Below are positions 6,742 to 14,772 of a stretch of 18,101 nt of DNA, piece after piece (the stretch's first letter is position 1; each line of letters begins with the position of its first letter). A model generated the notes under the pieces. It was not told the DNA's origin, searched no databases, and saw only the letters and a program-made list of their open reading frames with translations. Both the position numbers and the translations under genes were made by a program. Origin of the DNA: an uncultured Spirochaetaceae bacterium (GTDB lineage: Bacteria; Spirochaetota; Spirochaetia; SZUA-6; Bin103); assembly GCA_913043885.1 (NCBI GenBank), contig CAJWOB010000009.1, positions 1 to 18,101 on the forward strand, in the 5' to 3' direction.

Positions 6742-8843
6742 GGCCGGTCGTACATCGCGCGGATGTGGCGCTTGCGGGCGTTCCACCACAGCCACAGGCC
6801 GAGGCCGAGCAGGCCGACGATGAGCGGCGGGCCTACGATGCCAAGCGTCTTGAACGCGGTCTCTTGCGCCGCCGGCGCGTCGATCAGTCGGCGCACTAGT
6901 CTCCCCCTACCACGCAGCTCGGCACGGGCTTCGTGGTCATTCAGATAGTCCACCAGATTATGGAGGAACAACGTATTGCCGTTCAGCTGCTGTGCGTTGA
7001 TGAAGCCAGGCTCCAGGATACGGGTCGTGCCAACGACGAACAGGCGCCCTGGCCGCTCACTCTCGACCAGCACCGGGACCCCGGTCCCCACGTCGGCGGC
7101 GAGCTGACGAGAGCTCGCTTCCTCTTCCTGCTCGCCCTCCACCGGTGCCGGCTGCGGCGCCTCGCGCCCGGCGAAGAAGCTGGTAAACGTGCCCTCCGCA
7201 AGCACGGCCAGGGCCAACTCCCCACGCTCGGCATCGGGTGGTGCCACGATCAAGCTCGGATTGTCGATCTGGATGTCGTCGCGCATCTGCCAGGCGTCGG
7301 GCGTAGTGACGATGGCGTCGGTGTAGGTGACGCCCGGCTGCGGCTCAGTACGCACGATCGGCGACGCATTGTGCATCACCAGCTCGGTGAGGTTGCGCAT
7401 AAAGGGCAGCTGCGTGGCCATCTGCGCCGGCAGGATGGAGGGGGCGTTGGGGAACTCAGTGTGGACGGCGCCGCCGCGGGCGTCGCGTCCGCGCTGCAGG
7501 TAGCCCTGTTCGTCCATCACGTAGGAGGGCTCGATGTGCAGGCCGTAGTGCTCCAGCAGCGGGCCGATGCCGACGTCGCGTGGAATATGGATGGTGCGTC
7601 CGCCACCGAAGCCGCCCTGGTCGGCGAGAAACGAGGTGAAGCTGTCCAGGAAGAGGACCAGCGATCCACCGCGCATCAGCAGCTGATCCAGCTGAAACAG
7701 CGCCCAGTCGCTCAGCGACTCCTGGGGAGAGACCAGCAGCGCCATCTCCGCGCCGGGTGGGATCGGGGCGCTGGCCAAAGAGGTGGGGGTGATCTCGTAG
7801 TCGCCACGCAGCAGATCGTAGGTGCTGCGCAGGTCGGTAGACTGCGGCTGCACGTTGGGATCGGTCAGCCCGCGATGCGGAGGGGCGCCGAAGTCGGCCA
7901 CGTAGGCTATGCGGTCGGTGCTGCCGAGCAGTCCCTTGAGCTGCTCGTCCAACGTTGCCTGCAGCCCCGCGGTCTCGATCGGCAGCAGCCCGAACAGCGT
8001 GTTCTGGAACAGATTGACCGTCGCGCTGCGCTCGCCGACGGTTACCGTAACAGCCGCGTAGGCCAGCTGCTCGGTCCCGGTACCGCCGTCGGTCAGAGCC
8101 ATGGGCAGCAGCTGCAGCCGCTGCGCCTCGTTGGGATCCACCGGCGTTACGCTGGGGTCGATCTCGTCGAGGGCGATGCGTCCGAAGTAGCTGGGGCCCA
8201 GCTCGGCAACGGCATCGCGCACCCCCTGGGCCAGGTCTGAATAGCTGGGGGCCAGCTCGCCGGAGAAGTAGAGGTCGGCGGCGATGTCCTCCTCCAAGGC
8301 CAGCAGCGTGCTTACCCGGGTGGTCAGGCTCTGGATGGCGCTGGTTACGTGGAACTCCAGTCGCGAGTCGCTGGTAATGGCGCCGATGGTCTCGATTAGG
8401 TCGCCGTGAAGCATCGCCATGCCCAGGTAGGCGGACTTGACGGTTACCTCGTTGCTGTCGAGCTGCTCGATCTGCATCGGGGAGACGAGGTAGCTGCGTG
8501 CCAGCTGCTCGTTCTCGAACGCGTCGGCGGCTTCCGGATCCATGGAGTAGAACTGGAAGTTGAAGCGCTCGCCGCCGTGGCGCGCGTAGGCGTCGAGCAG
8601 GTCGCGTACCGCCGGCTCGATGTTGTTGAACGGCGCGCGCAGCTCCGGCGTGAAGAACGCCCGAATGGTCAACGGCTCTTCGAGCGCCGAGACCGCGGCG
8701 ATACTGGCCGCAGACAGGGTGTGCACCCGGTCTTCGGTGAGGTCGATGCGGAAGAACTGGGAAGCCGCCACCACGTTGATGAGTACGGCGGCGACTACAT
8801 AGAGCCCGCCCTGGATGCCGCGGGCCTGTAGGCGGCGCCTCAT
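6738..8843 (-). CDS. GldG-like auxiliary subunit of an ABC exporter
   Basis: From ATG 8843 the product is 701 residues. It has one N-terminal helix (GGLYVVAAVLINVVAASQF) followed by DLTEDRVHTLSAAS, the hallmark start of GldG/ABC_transp_aux proteins, then a large extracytoplasmic region with the family pattern (LTIRAFFTPELR, LLDAYARHGGERFNFQFY, a segment like GGSLVLFLDSF), and a C-terminal helix (IVGPPLIVGLLGLGLWLWW) with a basic tail. In Bacteroidota GldG acts with GldA and GldF in gliding; elsewhere homologues form uncharacterised exporters. The frame is open for another 600 bp upstream, but that part lies over the permease gene and is not expected to be translated: ATG 8843 overlaps the permease stop as ATGA and has GAGAGG seven bases upstream. 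Translationally coupled on both sides. Substrate unknown. Confidence 0.85.
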   Translation of the reverse strand: MRRRLQARGIQGGLYVVAAVLINVVAASQFFRIDLTEDRVHTLSAASIAAVSALEEPLTIRAFFTPELRAPFNNIEPAVRDLLDAYARHGGERFNFQFYSMDPEAADAFENEQLARSYLVSPMQIEQLDSNEVTVKSAYLGMAMLHGDLIETIGAITSDSRLEFHVTSAIQSLTTRVSTLLALEEDIAADLYFSGELAPSYSDLAQGVRDAVAELGPSYFGRIALDEIDPSVTPVDPNEAQRLQLLPMALTDGGTGTEQLAYAAVTVTVGERSATVNLFQNTLFGLLPIETAGLQATLDEQLKGLLGSTDRIAYVADFGAPPHRGLTDPNVQPQSTDLRSTYDLLRGDYEITPTSLASAPIPPGAEMALLVSPQESLSDWALFQLDQLLMRGGSLVLFLDSFTSFLADQGGFGGGRTIHIPRDVGIGPLLEHYGLHIEPSYVMDEQGYLQRGRDARGGAVHTEFPNAPSILPAQMATQLPFMRNLTELVMHNASPIVRTEPQPGVTYTDAIVTTPDAWQMRDDIQIDNPSLIVAPPDAERGELALAVLAEGTFTSFFAGREAPQPAPVEGEQEEEASSRQLAADVGTGVPVLVESERPGRLFVVGTTRILEPGFINAQQLNGNTLFLHNLVDYLNDHEARAELRGRGRLVRRLIDAPAAQETAFKTLGIVGPPLIVGLLGLGLWLWWNARKRHIRAMYDRP

Positions 8844-9547
8844 TTGCGCCTCTCGATGGCGAGGCTGGTGCCGAACAGGGCCAGGAAGATCGCCGACAGG
8901 AAGTAGATGAGGTCGCGAGAATCGATGACACCGCGGGCGATGCTCTTGAAGTGGAAGTCGGCGCCCACGTATTGCACCACGTTGGTGATGGCGCCAGGGA
9001 AGAACACCAGCATGTCGTCGATGAGCGCCAGGAACGAGCACACCGCCCAGCCGACCAGCACGGCGACGATCTGGTTGCGGGTAAGCGCCGAAGTGAGGAT
9101 GCCCACCGCGCAGTACAGGCCGCTGAGGAACAGCACCCCGACGTAGCCGCCGACCACCGGACCGGCGTCCAGGTCGCCGAACTGGCCGACGATCAGCGGG
9201 TAGAGGATGGTGGGTGTCAACATCAGCACGATGAACCCCCACGCCCCCACGAACTTGCCGAGGACGATGTCCCAGTCGGTAACCGGCAGCGTGGTGAGCA
9301 CCTCGAACGAGCCGGTGCTGAGCTCCTCCGCGAACACCCGCATGGTTACCGCCGGCACCACGAAGGCGAGTGTCAGTGGCAGCAGCTCGAAGAAGAACCG
9401 CAGCTCGGCACGGCTGGCGATGAAAAGGTTCTGGAACACCAGCCAACCGGTAAACGCCAGGAAGATAACCGAGAAGATGTAGCCGACCGCCGACGTAAAG
9501 GTGGCGCGCAGCTCGCGGCCAACGATATGGAAGAAAGCGGCACTCAC
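8840..9547 (-). CDS. ABC-2 type permease, GldF-like
   Basis: This 235-residue hydrophobic protein has about six membrane helices (for example YIFSVIFLAFTGWLVF, LLPLTLAFVVPAVTM, VGVLFLSGLYCAVGIL, IFLALFGTSLAI). The segment FAEELSTGSFEVLTTLPVTDWDIVLGKF between the first helices is the typical ABC-2/GldF coupling region. It should form the membrane channel with the ATPase encoded before it and the GldG-like protein encoded after it. The start is GTG 9547, whose G is shared with the ATPase stop (TAGTG), and its stop overlaps the next start as ATGA, so all three subunits are made in a coupled manner. No oddities seen. The direction is presumably export. Confidence 0.88.
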   Translation of the reverse strand: MSAAFFHIVGRELRATFTSAVGYIFSVIFLAFTGWLVFQNLFIASRAELRFFFELLPLTLAFVVPAVTMRVFAEELSTGSFEVLTTLPVTDWDIVLGKFVGAWGFIVLMLTPTILYPLIVGQFGDLDAGPVVGGYVGVLFLSGLYCAVGILTSALTRNQIVAVLVGWAVCSFLALIDDMLVFFPGAITNVVQYVGADFHFKSIARGVIDSRDLIYFLSAIFLALFGTSLAIERRK

Positions 9548-10533
9548 TAGGTGTCTTCCTCGTTGGCCGACTGCTGCGGATGTGCGGTCAGCTCGCGGAA
9601 CGTGTCCTCGAGGGACTGCCGTGTGGTCTGCAGTTGAGTGAGTATCCAGTCCTGCGACTTCACCGCCAGATAGATGTCGCGCGAGGGGTCGGCGGCGCTA
9701 TCGGTGGCGCCGCCGGCGGCGCAACGAACGTCCAGCAGCACGTCGGTGCCAGCCGGCACCTCAGCCACCGGCGACACGCCGGTAACCGCATCGAGTGACG
9801 ACAGCACGCCTTCGACTTCGCTCGCTGTCGCTCCGGCCAGGCCGATACGAATCTCCAGCCCGCTGATCGCGGCGGCCTTCACCTCTTCGGCGGTGCCGTT
9901 GGCCACCACCCGGCCGCGGTTGATGATGACGATGCGGTCGCAGGTGTTCTCCGCCTCGCTGAGGATGTGGGTGGAGAAGATGACGGTCTTGGTCTTGCCC
10001 GCCTCGCGGATGATGTTGCGGATCTCCACGATCTGGTTGGGGTCGAGCCCGGCGGTCGGCTCGTCCAGCACCAGGATGTCGGGGTCGCCGATGAGCGCGT
10101 GGGCCAGCCCGACGCGCTGTTTGTAGCCCCGCGACAGCTCGCGAAAGGGTCGATGGGCGACATCACGCAGTCCACACTGGTCCACCACCCGGGCGATGCG
10201 GGTGCGGCGTTCCGCCTGCGGGACCTCCCGCACCTGTGCCACGTATTCCAGGTAGTCGTTCACCAACATGTCCGCATAGAGCGGGGCGAACTCCGGCAGG
10301 TAGCCGATGCGCCTCTTTGCCTGCAGGGGCTGCTCGCCTACGTCCACGTTCTCGATGGCGACGCTCCCCGAGCTCGGGCCCACATAGCCGGTGAGGATGC
10401 GCATGGTGGTGGTCTTGCCCGCCCCATTCGGGCCGAGGAGCCCCAGTACCTCTCCACGCCCGACCGTAAACGACACCCCGTCGAGGGCGCGGGTGGCCCC
10501 ATAGTCCTTCGTCAAGTTGCGGATATCGATCAT
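9547..10533 (-). CDS. ABC transporter ATP-binding protein, GldA-like
   Basis: This 328-residue protein starts at ATG 10533. Motifs: Walker A GPNGAGKTT at 34-42, the GYLPE segment of GldA-type ATPases in the Q-loop region (77-81), signature LSRGYKQR at 133-140, Walker B ILVLDEP at 153-159, D-loop AGLDPNQ, and switch histidine H189 (FSTHILSE). A C-terminal extension of ~110 residues (from ~215) is usual for this subfamily. The frame stays open upstream to 10854, but that part lies over a divergent gene and lacks ABC sequence, so ATG 10533 is the start. It powers the permease and GldG-like protein downstream. First gene of the operon, 81 bp from the divergent PilZ gene; a perfect 6-bp hairpin lies five bases before its ATG and no clear SD is seen. 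Confidence 0.93.
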   Translation of the reverse strand: MIDIRNLTKDYGATRALDGVSFTVGRGEVLGLLGPNGAGKTTTMRILTGYVGPSSGSVAIENVDVGEQPLQAKRRIGYLPEFAPLYADMLVNDYLEYVAQVREVPQAERRTRIARVVDQCGLRDVAHRPFRELSRGYKQRVGLAHALIGDPDILVLDEPTAGLDPNQIVEIRNIIREAGKTKTVIFSTHILSEAENTCDRIVIINRGRVVANGTAEEVKAAAISGLEIRIGLAGATASEVEGVLSSLDAVTGVSPVAEVPAGTDVLLDVRCAAGGATDSAADPSRDIYLAVKSQDWILTQLQTTRQSLEDTFRELTAHPQQSANEEDT

Positions 10534-10538
10534 TGCTA

Positions 10539-10556
10539 CGGGCCAGTGTCGGCCCG
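10539..10556. promoter_or_regulatory. Inverted repeat just upstream of the ABC operon start
   Basis: A perfect inverted repeat, CGGGCC, 6-nt loop AGTGTC, GGCCCG, ends five bases before the ATPase ATG. In the transcript of the ABC operon it would fold where a ribosome-binding site is expected. As DNA it could be an operator serving either divergent gene. The position is seen; the role is a guess. Confidence 0.3.
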
Positions 10557-10614
10557 CACCAATGAATACCAAACGTCGCGGCCGGGCGTGAAGGGGCCAT
10601 GGTAGAGTCATAGC

Positions 10615-11685
10615 GTGAAACGGCGGGTGAAACGCCCAACGTTGCACTACCTCATCGTCATCGGCTATGTCCTGGCGCCGGTGGTCAACGTGCTGCCGAT
10701 CGCCATTTTCGTCGACGCGCCGCTGAACGCGATGGTGCGCGGATTGCCACGCGCTTACGGGTGGCTGATGTTGGCCTGGCTGGTCACCGCGCCCCTCGTC
10801 GGCCTGGGACTCCTGCTGCTGCGTCGGGTCAGCTGGTACGCATTCCTCCTTCACGGCAGCATCGTCATCGTCGATTTCGTCATCCGCACCCTGATACGGC
10901 CGGTGGAGCTACAGGCCCAGCAGCCACTTCACACCGCACTCCTTATTGGCGGCAACGTGGTGTTGGTGGCGGTTATCGCCTACGTGCTGCAGCGCGACTT
11001 TCGGGCGCCCTATCTGCAGGTACTCAGCCGCGCTTTTCGGGAGGACGCTCGTGTGCCCATCCGCCGCGAGCTCACCGTCGGTGGACACCCCGCCGTCACC
11101 TCAGACTTCTCCGCCGGCGGCTGCTTCGTCTCCTCGTTGCCGGCAGCCCTTGGCGAGCCAAACGTCGGCGACCGGCTGGCCATCGCGTTTGGCCTGCATC
11201 GGCTGGAGGTGGCGTGCGACGGCGAGGTGATGCGGACCGAAGGTGGCGGCATCGGTGTTCGCTTCCTCGGGCTGAGTGGCCCCACCAAGCGGGCGCTGCG
11301 TGCGGTGGTTCGCCACCATTACGCGTTGCGCTACACCATCTCCGTGCCGGCCCGCTGGCGTCACGGCGATCGGGAGACCCCGTGCAGCGTGGTGAACATA
11401 TCCAAGGGCGGCTGCTACCTGGCTGCGGACCCGCCGGCCGAGGGCGAGGGTTTCGCCGAAGGGCAGGTAGGTATGCTGGCGCTGGCACTGCCGGCGACCG
11501 TGGAGCCGGCGACGCGCTCGCCTATCACCGCCGGCCCGGAGCTGGCGGTCCGGGCGCAGCTGGCGTGGGTGAACGCAGACGGGCAGTTCGACAAGCCGAT
11601 CGGGTTCGGCGTTCACTTCGCGACCTCGCTGCGCCGGCTCGTGCGTCAGCTGTTGCGCGACACCCGGGCGGTGCTGGTCCGCTAG
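10615..11685 (+). CDS. Four-helix membrane protein with tandem PilZ domains
   Basis: The 356-residue product starts at GTG 10615; an in-frame stop (TAG) shortly upstream excludes a longer form. Four hydrophobic helices lie at about 11-33, 47-70, 73-93 and 106-126. Two PilZ domains follow. The first (from ~140) has both c-di-GMP contacts: R146-V-P-I-R150 (RxxxR) and D164-F-S-A-G-G169 ([DN]xSxxG). The second (from ~235) keeps N261-I-S-K-G-G266 but no clear RxxxR, so it may not bind by itself. PilZ domains sense c-di-GMP and control motility, secretion or envelope functions; membrane anchoring suggests an inner-membrane effector. It is transcribed divergently from the Gld-type ABC operon, which may be its target (inference). 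The stop shares bases with a short minus-strand frame. Not recognisable as a named gene. Confidence 0.82.
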   Translation: MKRRVKRPTLHYLIVIGYVLAPVVNVLPIAIFVDAPLNAMVRGLPRAYGWLMLAWLVTAPLVGLGLLLLRRVSWYAFLLHGSIVIVDFVIRTLIRPVELQAQQPLHTALLIGGNVVLVAVIAYVLQRDFRAPYLQVLSRAFREDARVPIRRELTVGGHPAVTSDFSAGGCFVSSLPAALGEPNVGDRLAIAFGLHRLEVACDGEVMRTEGGGIGVRFLGLSGPTKRALRAVVRHHYALRYTISVPARWRHGDRETPCSVVNISKGGCYLAADPPAEGEGFAEGQVGMLALALPATVEPATRSPITAGPELAVRAQLAWVNADGQFDKPIGFGVHFATSLRRLVRQLLRDTRAVLVR

Positions 11686-11933
11686 CCGCTGCCGTCGCCG
11701 GCGACGTGGAAGTAGAGCTGAACCCAGAATTCGCCCGCCCTCGTCTTCGTGACGTAGCTCGAGCGCGTGGACGTCATCACCGACGGAGCCGAGGTCAGGA
11801 ACCGGACCTCCGTGTCAACGTCGAGCCGATGAGTGAAGAAGTGGAGCACTCCCCAGGAGAGGGCGCACCGGGTGTCAACGGCGGCCAGCGGACCGTAGTT
11901 GGCTACCCGTAAGAATCCTGCAACCAGCGCCAA
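11682..11933 (-). CDS. Short coding-like frame, unknown (possible remnant)
   Basis: A minus-strand frame, at most 83 residues from a TTG at 11933, ends at TAG 11682. From about 11850 on, nearly every codon ends in G or C (for example the stretch GVLHFFTHRLDVDTEV and EFWVQLYFHVAGDG), as in real genes of this genome. The strong bias and lack of a good start suggest a small gene or the 3' end of a decayed one, beginning inside or after the epimerase pseudogene. No family recognised. Its stop shares CTAG with the PilZ gene stop. Could be chance in GC-rich DNA. Confidence 0.3.
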   Translation of the reverse strand: MALVAGFLRVANYGPLAAVDTRCALSWGVLHFFTHRLDVDTEVRFLTSAPSVMTSTRSSYVTKTRAGEFWVQLYFHVAGDGSG

Positions 11934-12894
11934 CTAGCTTCGATCGCCCGCTCGAGAGGTGTCTGCGGCAGGACGAGCTCCCGCACTGCCCGGGCGGCGC
12001 TGTAGTAGTGGTCGTCGCACGCGGCCCCTGCCACCGCAACGCTGATCCGTGGAGTGCGGCGGCTGGCCACCCCCGTCGCCGAGCCGACCGCGCCGACCGC
12101 CCGCATCAGGTTCCGAGGCAGGGCAAAGGTGTAAGTGGCGAGGCCAATGACTTCGCCGATGGTCGCCATCAACTCCGTGTAGCGAAGGTTGCGGTGGCCC
12201 AGAAGGTACGCTCGGCCCGGCTCACCCAGCTCCAGCGCGCGACATATGCCATCAGCTACGTCCGAAACCGCGACGAAGTTGCGGCCGCCTGGGGGGCAAG
12301 GTATGACCGAACGGAAGCCCACCCTGGGAGCGCGCGCTACTTGAAGGACCAGCCGGCTGCCGCCCAGGTGGGTGTCCAGCGGACCAAGCATGAAGGTGGG
12401 CGTCACCAAGACGACCGGGCTCCCGTTCGCGGCATGTCGGGCGGCGACCTGCTGCGCGGCGTCTTTGTAGTCCGCGTAGCCAAGTCGATACCGCCGTCCA
12501 CGGTAGCGGACTCCTCCGTTCCGGGTCGCGACTTCGTGCCGAAGCCAAACGAGCTTGCCGAACCGATGTGGATGATCCGCTGCCGGCCGACGACATCGGT
12601 CGCCCGCAGCAGCGTGTCGGTGCCGCCTACTGTGACCTGGCGAGCCGCTGACGAGTAGGAGGGCAAAAGCGAAACCGCGGCCGCGGCATGGACGCAGGCG
12701 TCACAGCCATCAAGCGCCGCTACGACCTGTGCCCGATCGCGGATGTCCGCCACCGAAAACTCAGAGCAAGCACCATGCAGATGTCGTTGCGGCTCCGCCC
12801 GGAACAAGCCTCGCACTTGGTAACCTCGTTCGGCTAGTGCAGGGGCGACATTGCGTCCCAGAAAGCCCCCGGCTCCTGTGAGCAGGACCCTCAT
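11903..12894 (-). pseudogene. NAD-dependent epimerase/dehydratase (extended SDR), frameshifted
   Basis: The first part, from ATG 12894, has the NAD-binding start MRVLLTGAGGFLG and later HIGSASSFGFG. The second part, in another frame, carries GRNFVAVSDVADGICRALE and the C-terminal WRWLQDSYG. They join near 12481: adding one base gives DLGYADYKDAAQQVAARHA, placing the catalytic YxxxK (Y-A-D-Y-K) exactly where expected. The restored gene is 993 bp, 330 residues, normal for the family, with no other lesion seen. Relatives include 3-beta-hydroxysteroid dehydrogenase and dihydroflavonol-reductase-like enzymes that reduce or epimerise keto groups; the substrate is unknown. It starts 13 bp after the end of a broken SDR, suggesting one former operon. 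A single base-call error could explain the shift. Confidence 0.75.
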
Positions 12895-12907
12895 GATCGG
12901 CGGCTGA

Positions 12908-13612
12908 TTACGTGATCTCGGCTGCCAACCGCCGTCGCATCCTGCGCTCGTAGTAGCGAGGAGCGAAGCGGTGGGTCCAGCGCGATATTAGCCGAGGCCC
13001 CCACCTCCACCCGCGGCAGCGCGTTCAGCTGACCGGTGTGGTCGAGTGCGTTTGTCGATAGGCCTGTATCGGTGAATCCTGGGCACAGAGATGGACCGCT
13101 ACCTGCCCGTCGAGCTCTGCCCCCAACGTCTCGAAGAAGCCATGCAACGCGTACTTACTCGCGCAGTAACCAGCCCGGCCGAGCACGGGAACGACGCCGG
13201 CAATGCTGGAAGTGACGACGATGTGGCCACTCCGAGATTGCACGAGTGGTAGTGCGGCGAGCGCCGGGTACACGCTACCGAAGTAGTTGATGGCCATCAC
13301 CCGCTCTAATACCACCGGATCGGAGGTGGCCGCCGCGCTGCGATGGGAAATGCCAGCGTTGCAGAAGAGCATGTCCGGCCCGCCATAGTGGCGGACGATC
13401 TCCTCGACGCGGCGCGTGCTGCGGCCTCGTCCGAGACGTCGCAGGGGACCCGCTACGGCGGCTCCACCCTCCCGAAGGTCGGACACGACCGCATGTAGCC
13501 GGTCGCCGTCAAGGTCCACGACTGCGACCCGCACCCCGCGATCCGCTAGTTGGCGCGAGAGCGCGGAACCGATGCCGCCCGCGCTTCCGGTCACTATGGC
13601 TACCTTCCCCTC
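12908..13612 (-). pseudogene. Short-chain dehydrogenase/reductase, multiply frameshifted
   Basis: An SDR is recognisable along its length but cannot be read in one frame. EGKVAIVTGSAGGIG (from 13612) is the usual N-terminus, yet an in-frame TAA (13613-13615) precedes it and no start codon lies before the GTG of VTG. The middle carries FCNAGISHR, a serine region VVTSSIAG, and Y-C-A-S-K (YxxxK). Between ~13447 and ~13405 the sequence leaves and returns to frame: the other frame reads CDVSDEAAARAA, the expected acidic D-V motif. Near 13080 a further shift is needed to read APGFTDTGLS, and near 13015 another to reach the C-terminus (RFAPRYYERRMRRRLAAEIT, stop at 12908). At least four lesions. The translatable core (13025-13594) lacks the first strand and true C-terminus. 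Former NAD(P)H oxidoreductase, probably in an operon with the epimerase. Confidence 0.72.
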
Positions 13613-13615
13613 TTA

Positions 13616-13928
13616 GGTCCGAACGGCTTCCGTGCCGGCGAGCCACAGAAACGGAGTCTCGACTCGGGTCCGGTCGATGTCAAACCTTCGGCCTCGACGC
13701 TGAAAGTGGACAGGTTGTGAGGGAGCGTCACGGCTGGGTTGTCCGTGCCGGAAATGGCCGCAGACGATCGCAACGTGGAACACTTGCACATAGCTCCGGA
13801 CCGGACGCTGCCAGACCTGCGGCCGGTGGGGCGACGCTCCGACCTGAGCCGGGAGACGGGCCGCCAATGAGACTCGGCGATCGACTGGATGCTGGTGGGA
13901 GAGCGCTTGCGGCGGCTGGCGGGGGCGG
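13616..13928. other. 313-bp stretch with no recognisable gene
   Basis: This lies between two same-strand SDR genes whose spacing elsewhere in the cluster is short. Open frames exist on both strands, but none has a recognisable motif, a credible start with SD, or consistent third-position bias across its length. It may be the remains of another decayed gene, in keeping with the neighbours, or simple spacer. No terminator or RNA structure was identified by eye. Confidence 0.4.
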
Positions 13929-14729
13929 CTAGACGAACGTCCGCTGGCGCCTGAGAAGGCGGAACAACAGGCCGGGCAAGAGTCGATCGAATAGCACTAT
14001 GGCCCTGACCGGCGCACCGATGTGTAGCTCGCGGGGGCGTCGCCGCAGCGCCCGGGCTATGCGGCGTGCGCATTGCTCGCTCGCCATGCCGCGCTCCTGA
14101 ATCCGGTCCATCGCGCTGTATGGCTCCCCGGAGGCGGTGATCGCGTTTGCCGAGATGGAGGTGCGAACATTCGGCGGGCACACGATGGTTACCGCGATCC
14201 CGGATCGTGACAGCTCCAGGCGGAGCGTGTCGAAGAAGCCGTGTATCGCATGCTTGGCTGCCGAGTAGGCGGATCGCAACGGGATGCCGACTCGGCCCGT
14301 CAGGCTGCTGACGGCGACGATATGACCATCGCCCCGCTCCATCAGATGCGGGAGGACCGCTTTAGTCAGCGCCACCTGCCCGAAGAAATCCACCTCCATC
14401 AGCTGGCGGTCGACGCTCAAGGGCGTGTCTACGGCGAGTGAACGTTGGCTGACGCCGCCGTTGTTGACTAGCACGTCGACGTGGCCGAATCGGTCCAGTA
14501 CTGCCGCAACATGACGGTCGGCGTCGTCCATGTCGGCCAAGTCGAGAGGCCGGACAAGGGTCTCTGAGGCACATCGGGCGGCAACCCTTTCGAGATCGTC
14601 CCTCCGCCGCGCAGACAAGACCACCTTCGCTCCCAACGCCGAGAGCTCCACAGCGAGTGCCTCGCCGATGCCGGATGACGCGCCCGTGACCCACACCACC
14701 CTGTCCTCGACCGCGCTGGTCGCGCCCAT
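13929..14729 (-). CDS. Short-chain dehydrogenase/reductase, DHRS7-like
   Basis: From ATG 14729 the protein is 266 residues, normal for a classical SDR. Motifs: cofactor loop TGASSGIG at 15-22, D-L-A-D after strand 3 (PLDLADMD), NNGG at 89-92 in place of NNAG, catalytic Ser142 in VAVSSLTG, and Y155-S-A-A-K159. The PPNVRT segment and a C-terminal basic/hydrophobic tail (LFDRLLPGLLFRLLRRQR) resemble DHRS7-type, possibly membrane-associated, SDRs. These reduce or oxidise carbonyl/alcohol groups of lipids and steroids with NADP(H). A longer frame (to 14771) exists, but the extension lies over transposase-derived sequence. This is the only intact gene of the 11.7-15.0 kb cluster and is followed by a decayed SDR and epimerase. 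No strong SD; substrate unknown. Confidence 0.82.
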   Translation of the reverse strand: MGATSAVEDRVVWVTGASSGIGEALAVELSALGAKVVLSARRRDDLERVAARCASETLVRPLDLADMDDADRHVAAVLDRFGHVDVLVNNGGVSQRSLAVDTPLSVDRQLMEVDFFGQVALTKAVLPHLMERGDGHIVAVSSLTGRVGIPLRSAYSAAKHAIHGFFDTLRLELSRSGIAVTIVCPPNVRTSISANAITASGEPYSAMDRIQERGMASEQCARRIARALRRRPRELHIGAPVRAIVLFDRLLPGLLFRLLRRQRTFV

Positions 14730-14772
14730 CTTGCGTCCGCGACCGTAACGCTGGCGTTCCACCGCGGTCAAC

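Noticed and set aside
6933..8240. Long plus-strand frame (435 codons) antisense to the GldG-like gene
   Set aside because: It has a His/Gln/Arg/Gly-rich composition with no motif, and lies fully within a well-supported gene on the other strand.
7456..8931. Very long (491-codon) second minus-strand frame over the GldG-like gene
   Set aside because: It is an Arg/Pro/Ala/Gly-rich low-information frame, typical of out-of-frame reading in GC-rich genes. The GldG-like frame has clear domain sequence and coupled start/stop overlaps.
8844..9446. N-terminal extension of the GldG-like frame to 9446
   Set aside because: It overlaps the whole permease gene and has no family similarity; ATG 8843 with SD and ATGA overlap is the real start.
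10534..10854. N-terminal extension of the ABC ATPase to 10854
   Set aside because: The extension is Gln/His-rich, overlaps the divergent PilZ gene, and ABC sequence begins exactly at MIDIRNLTKDYG.
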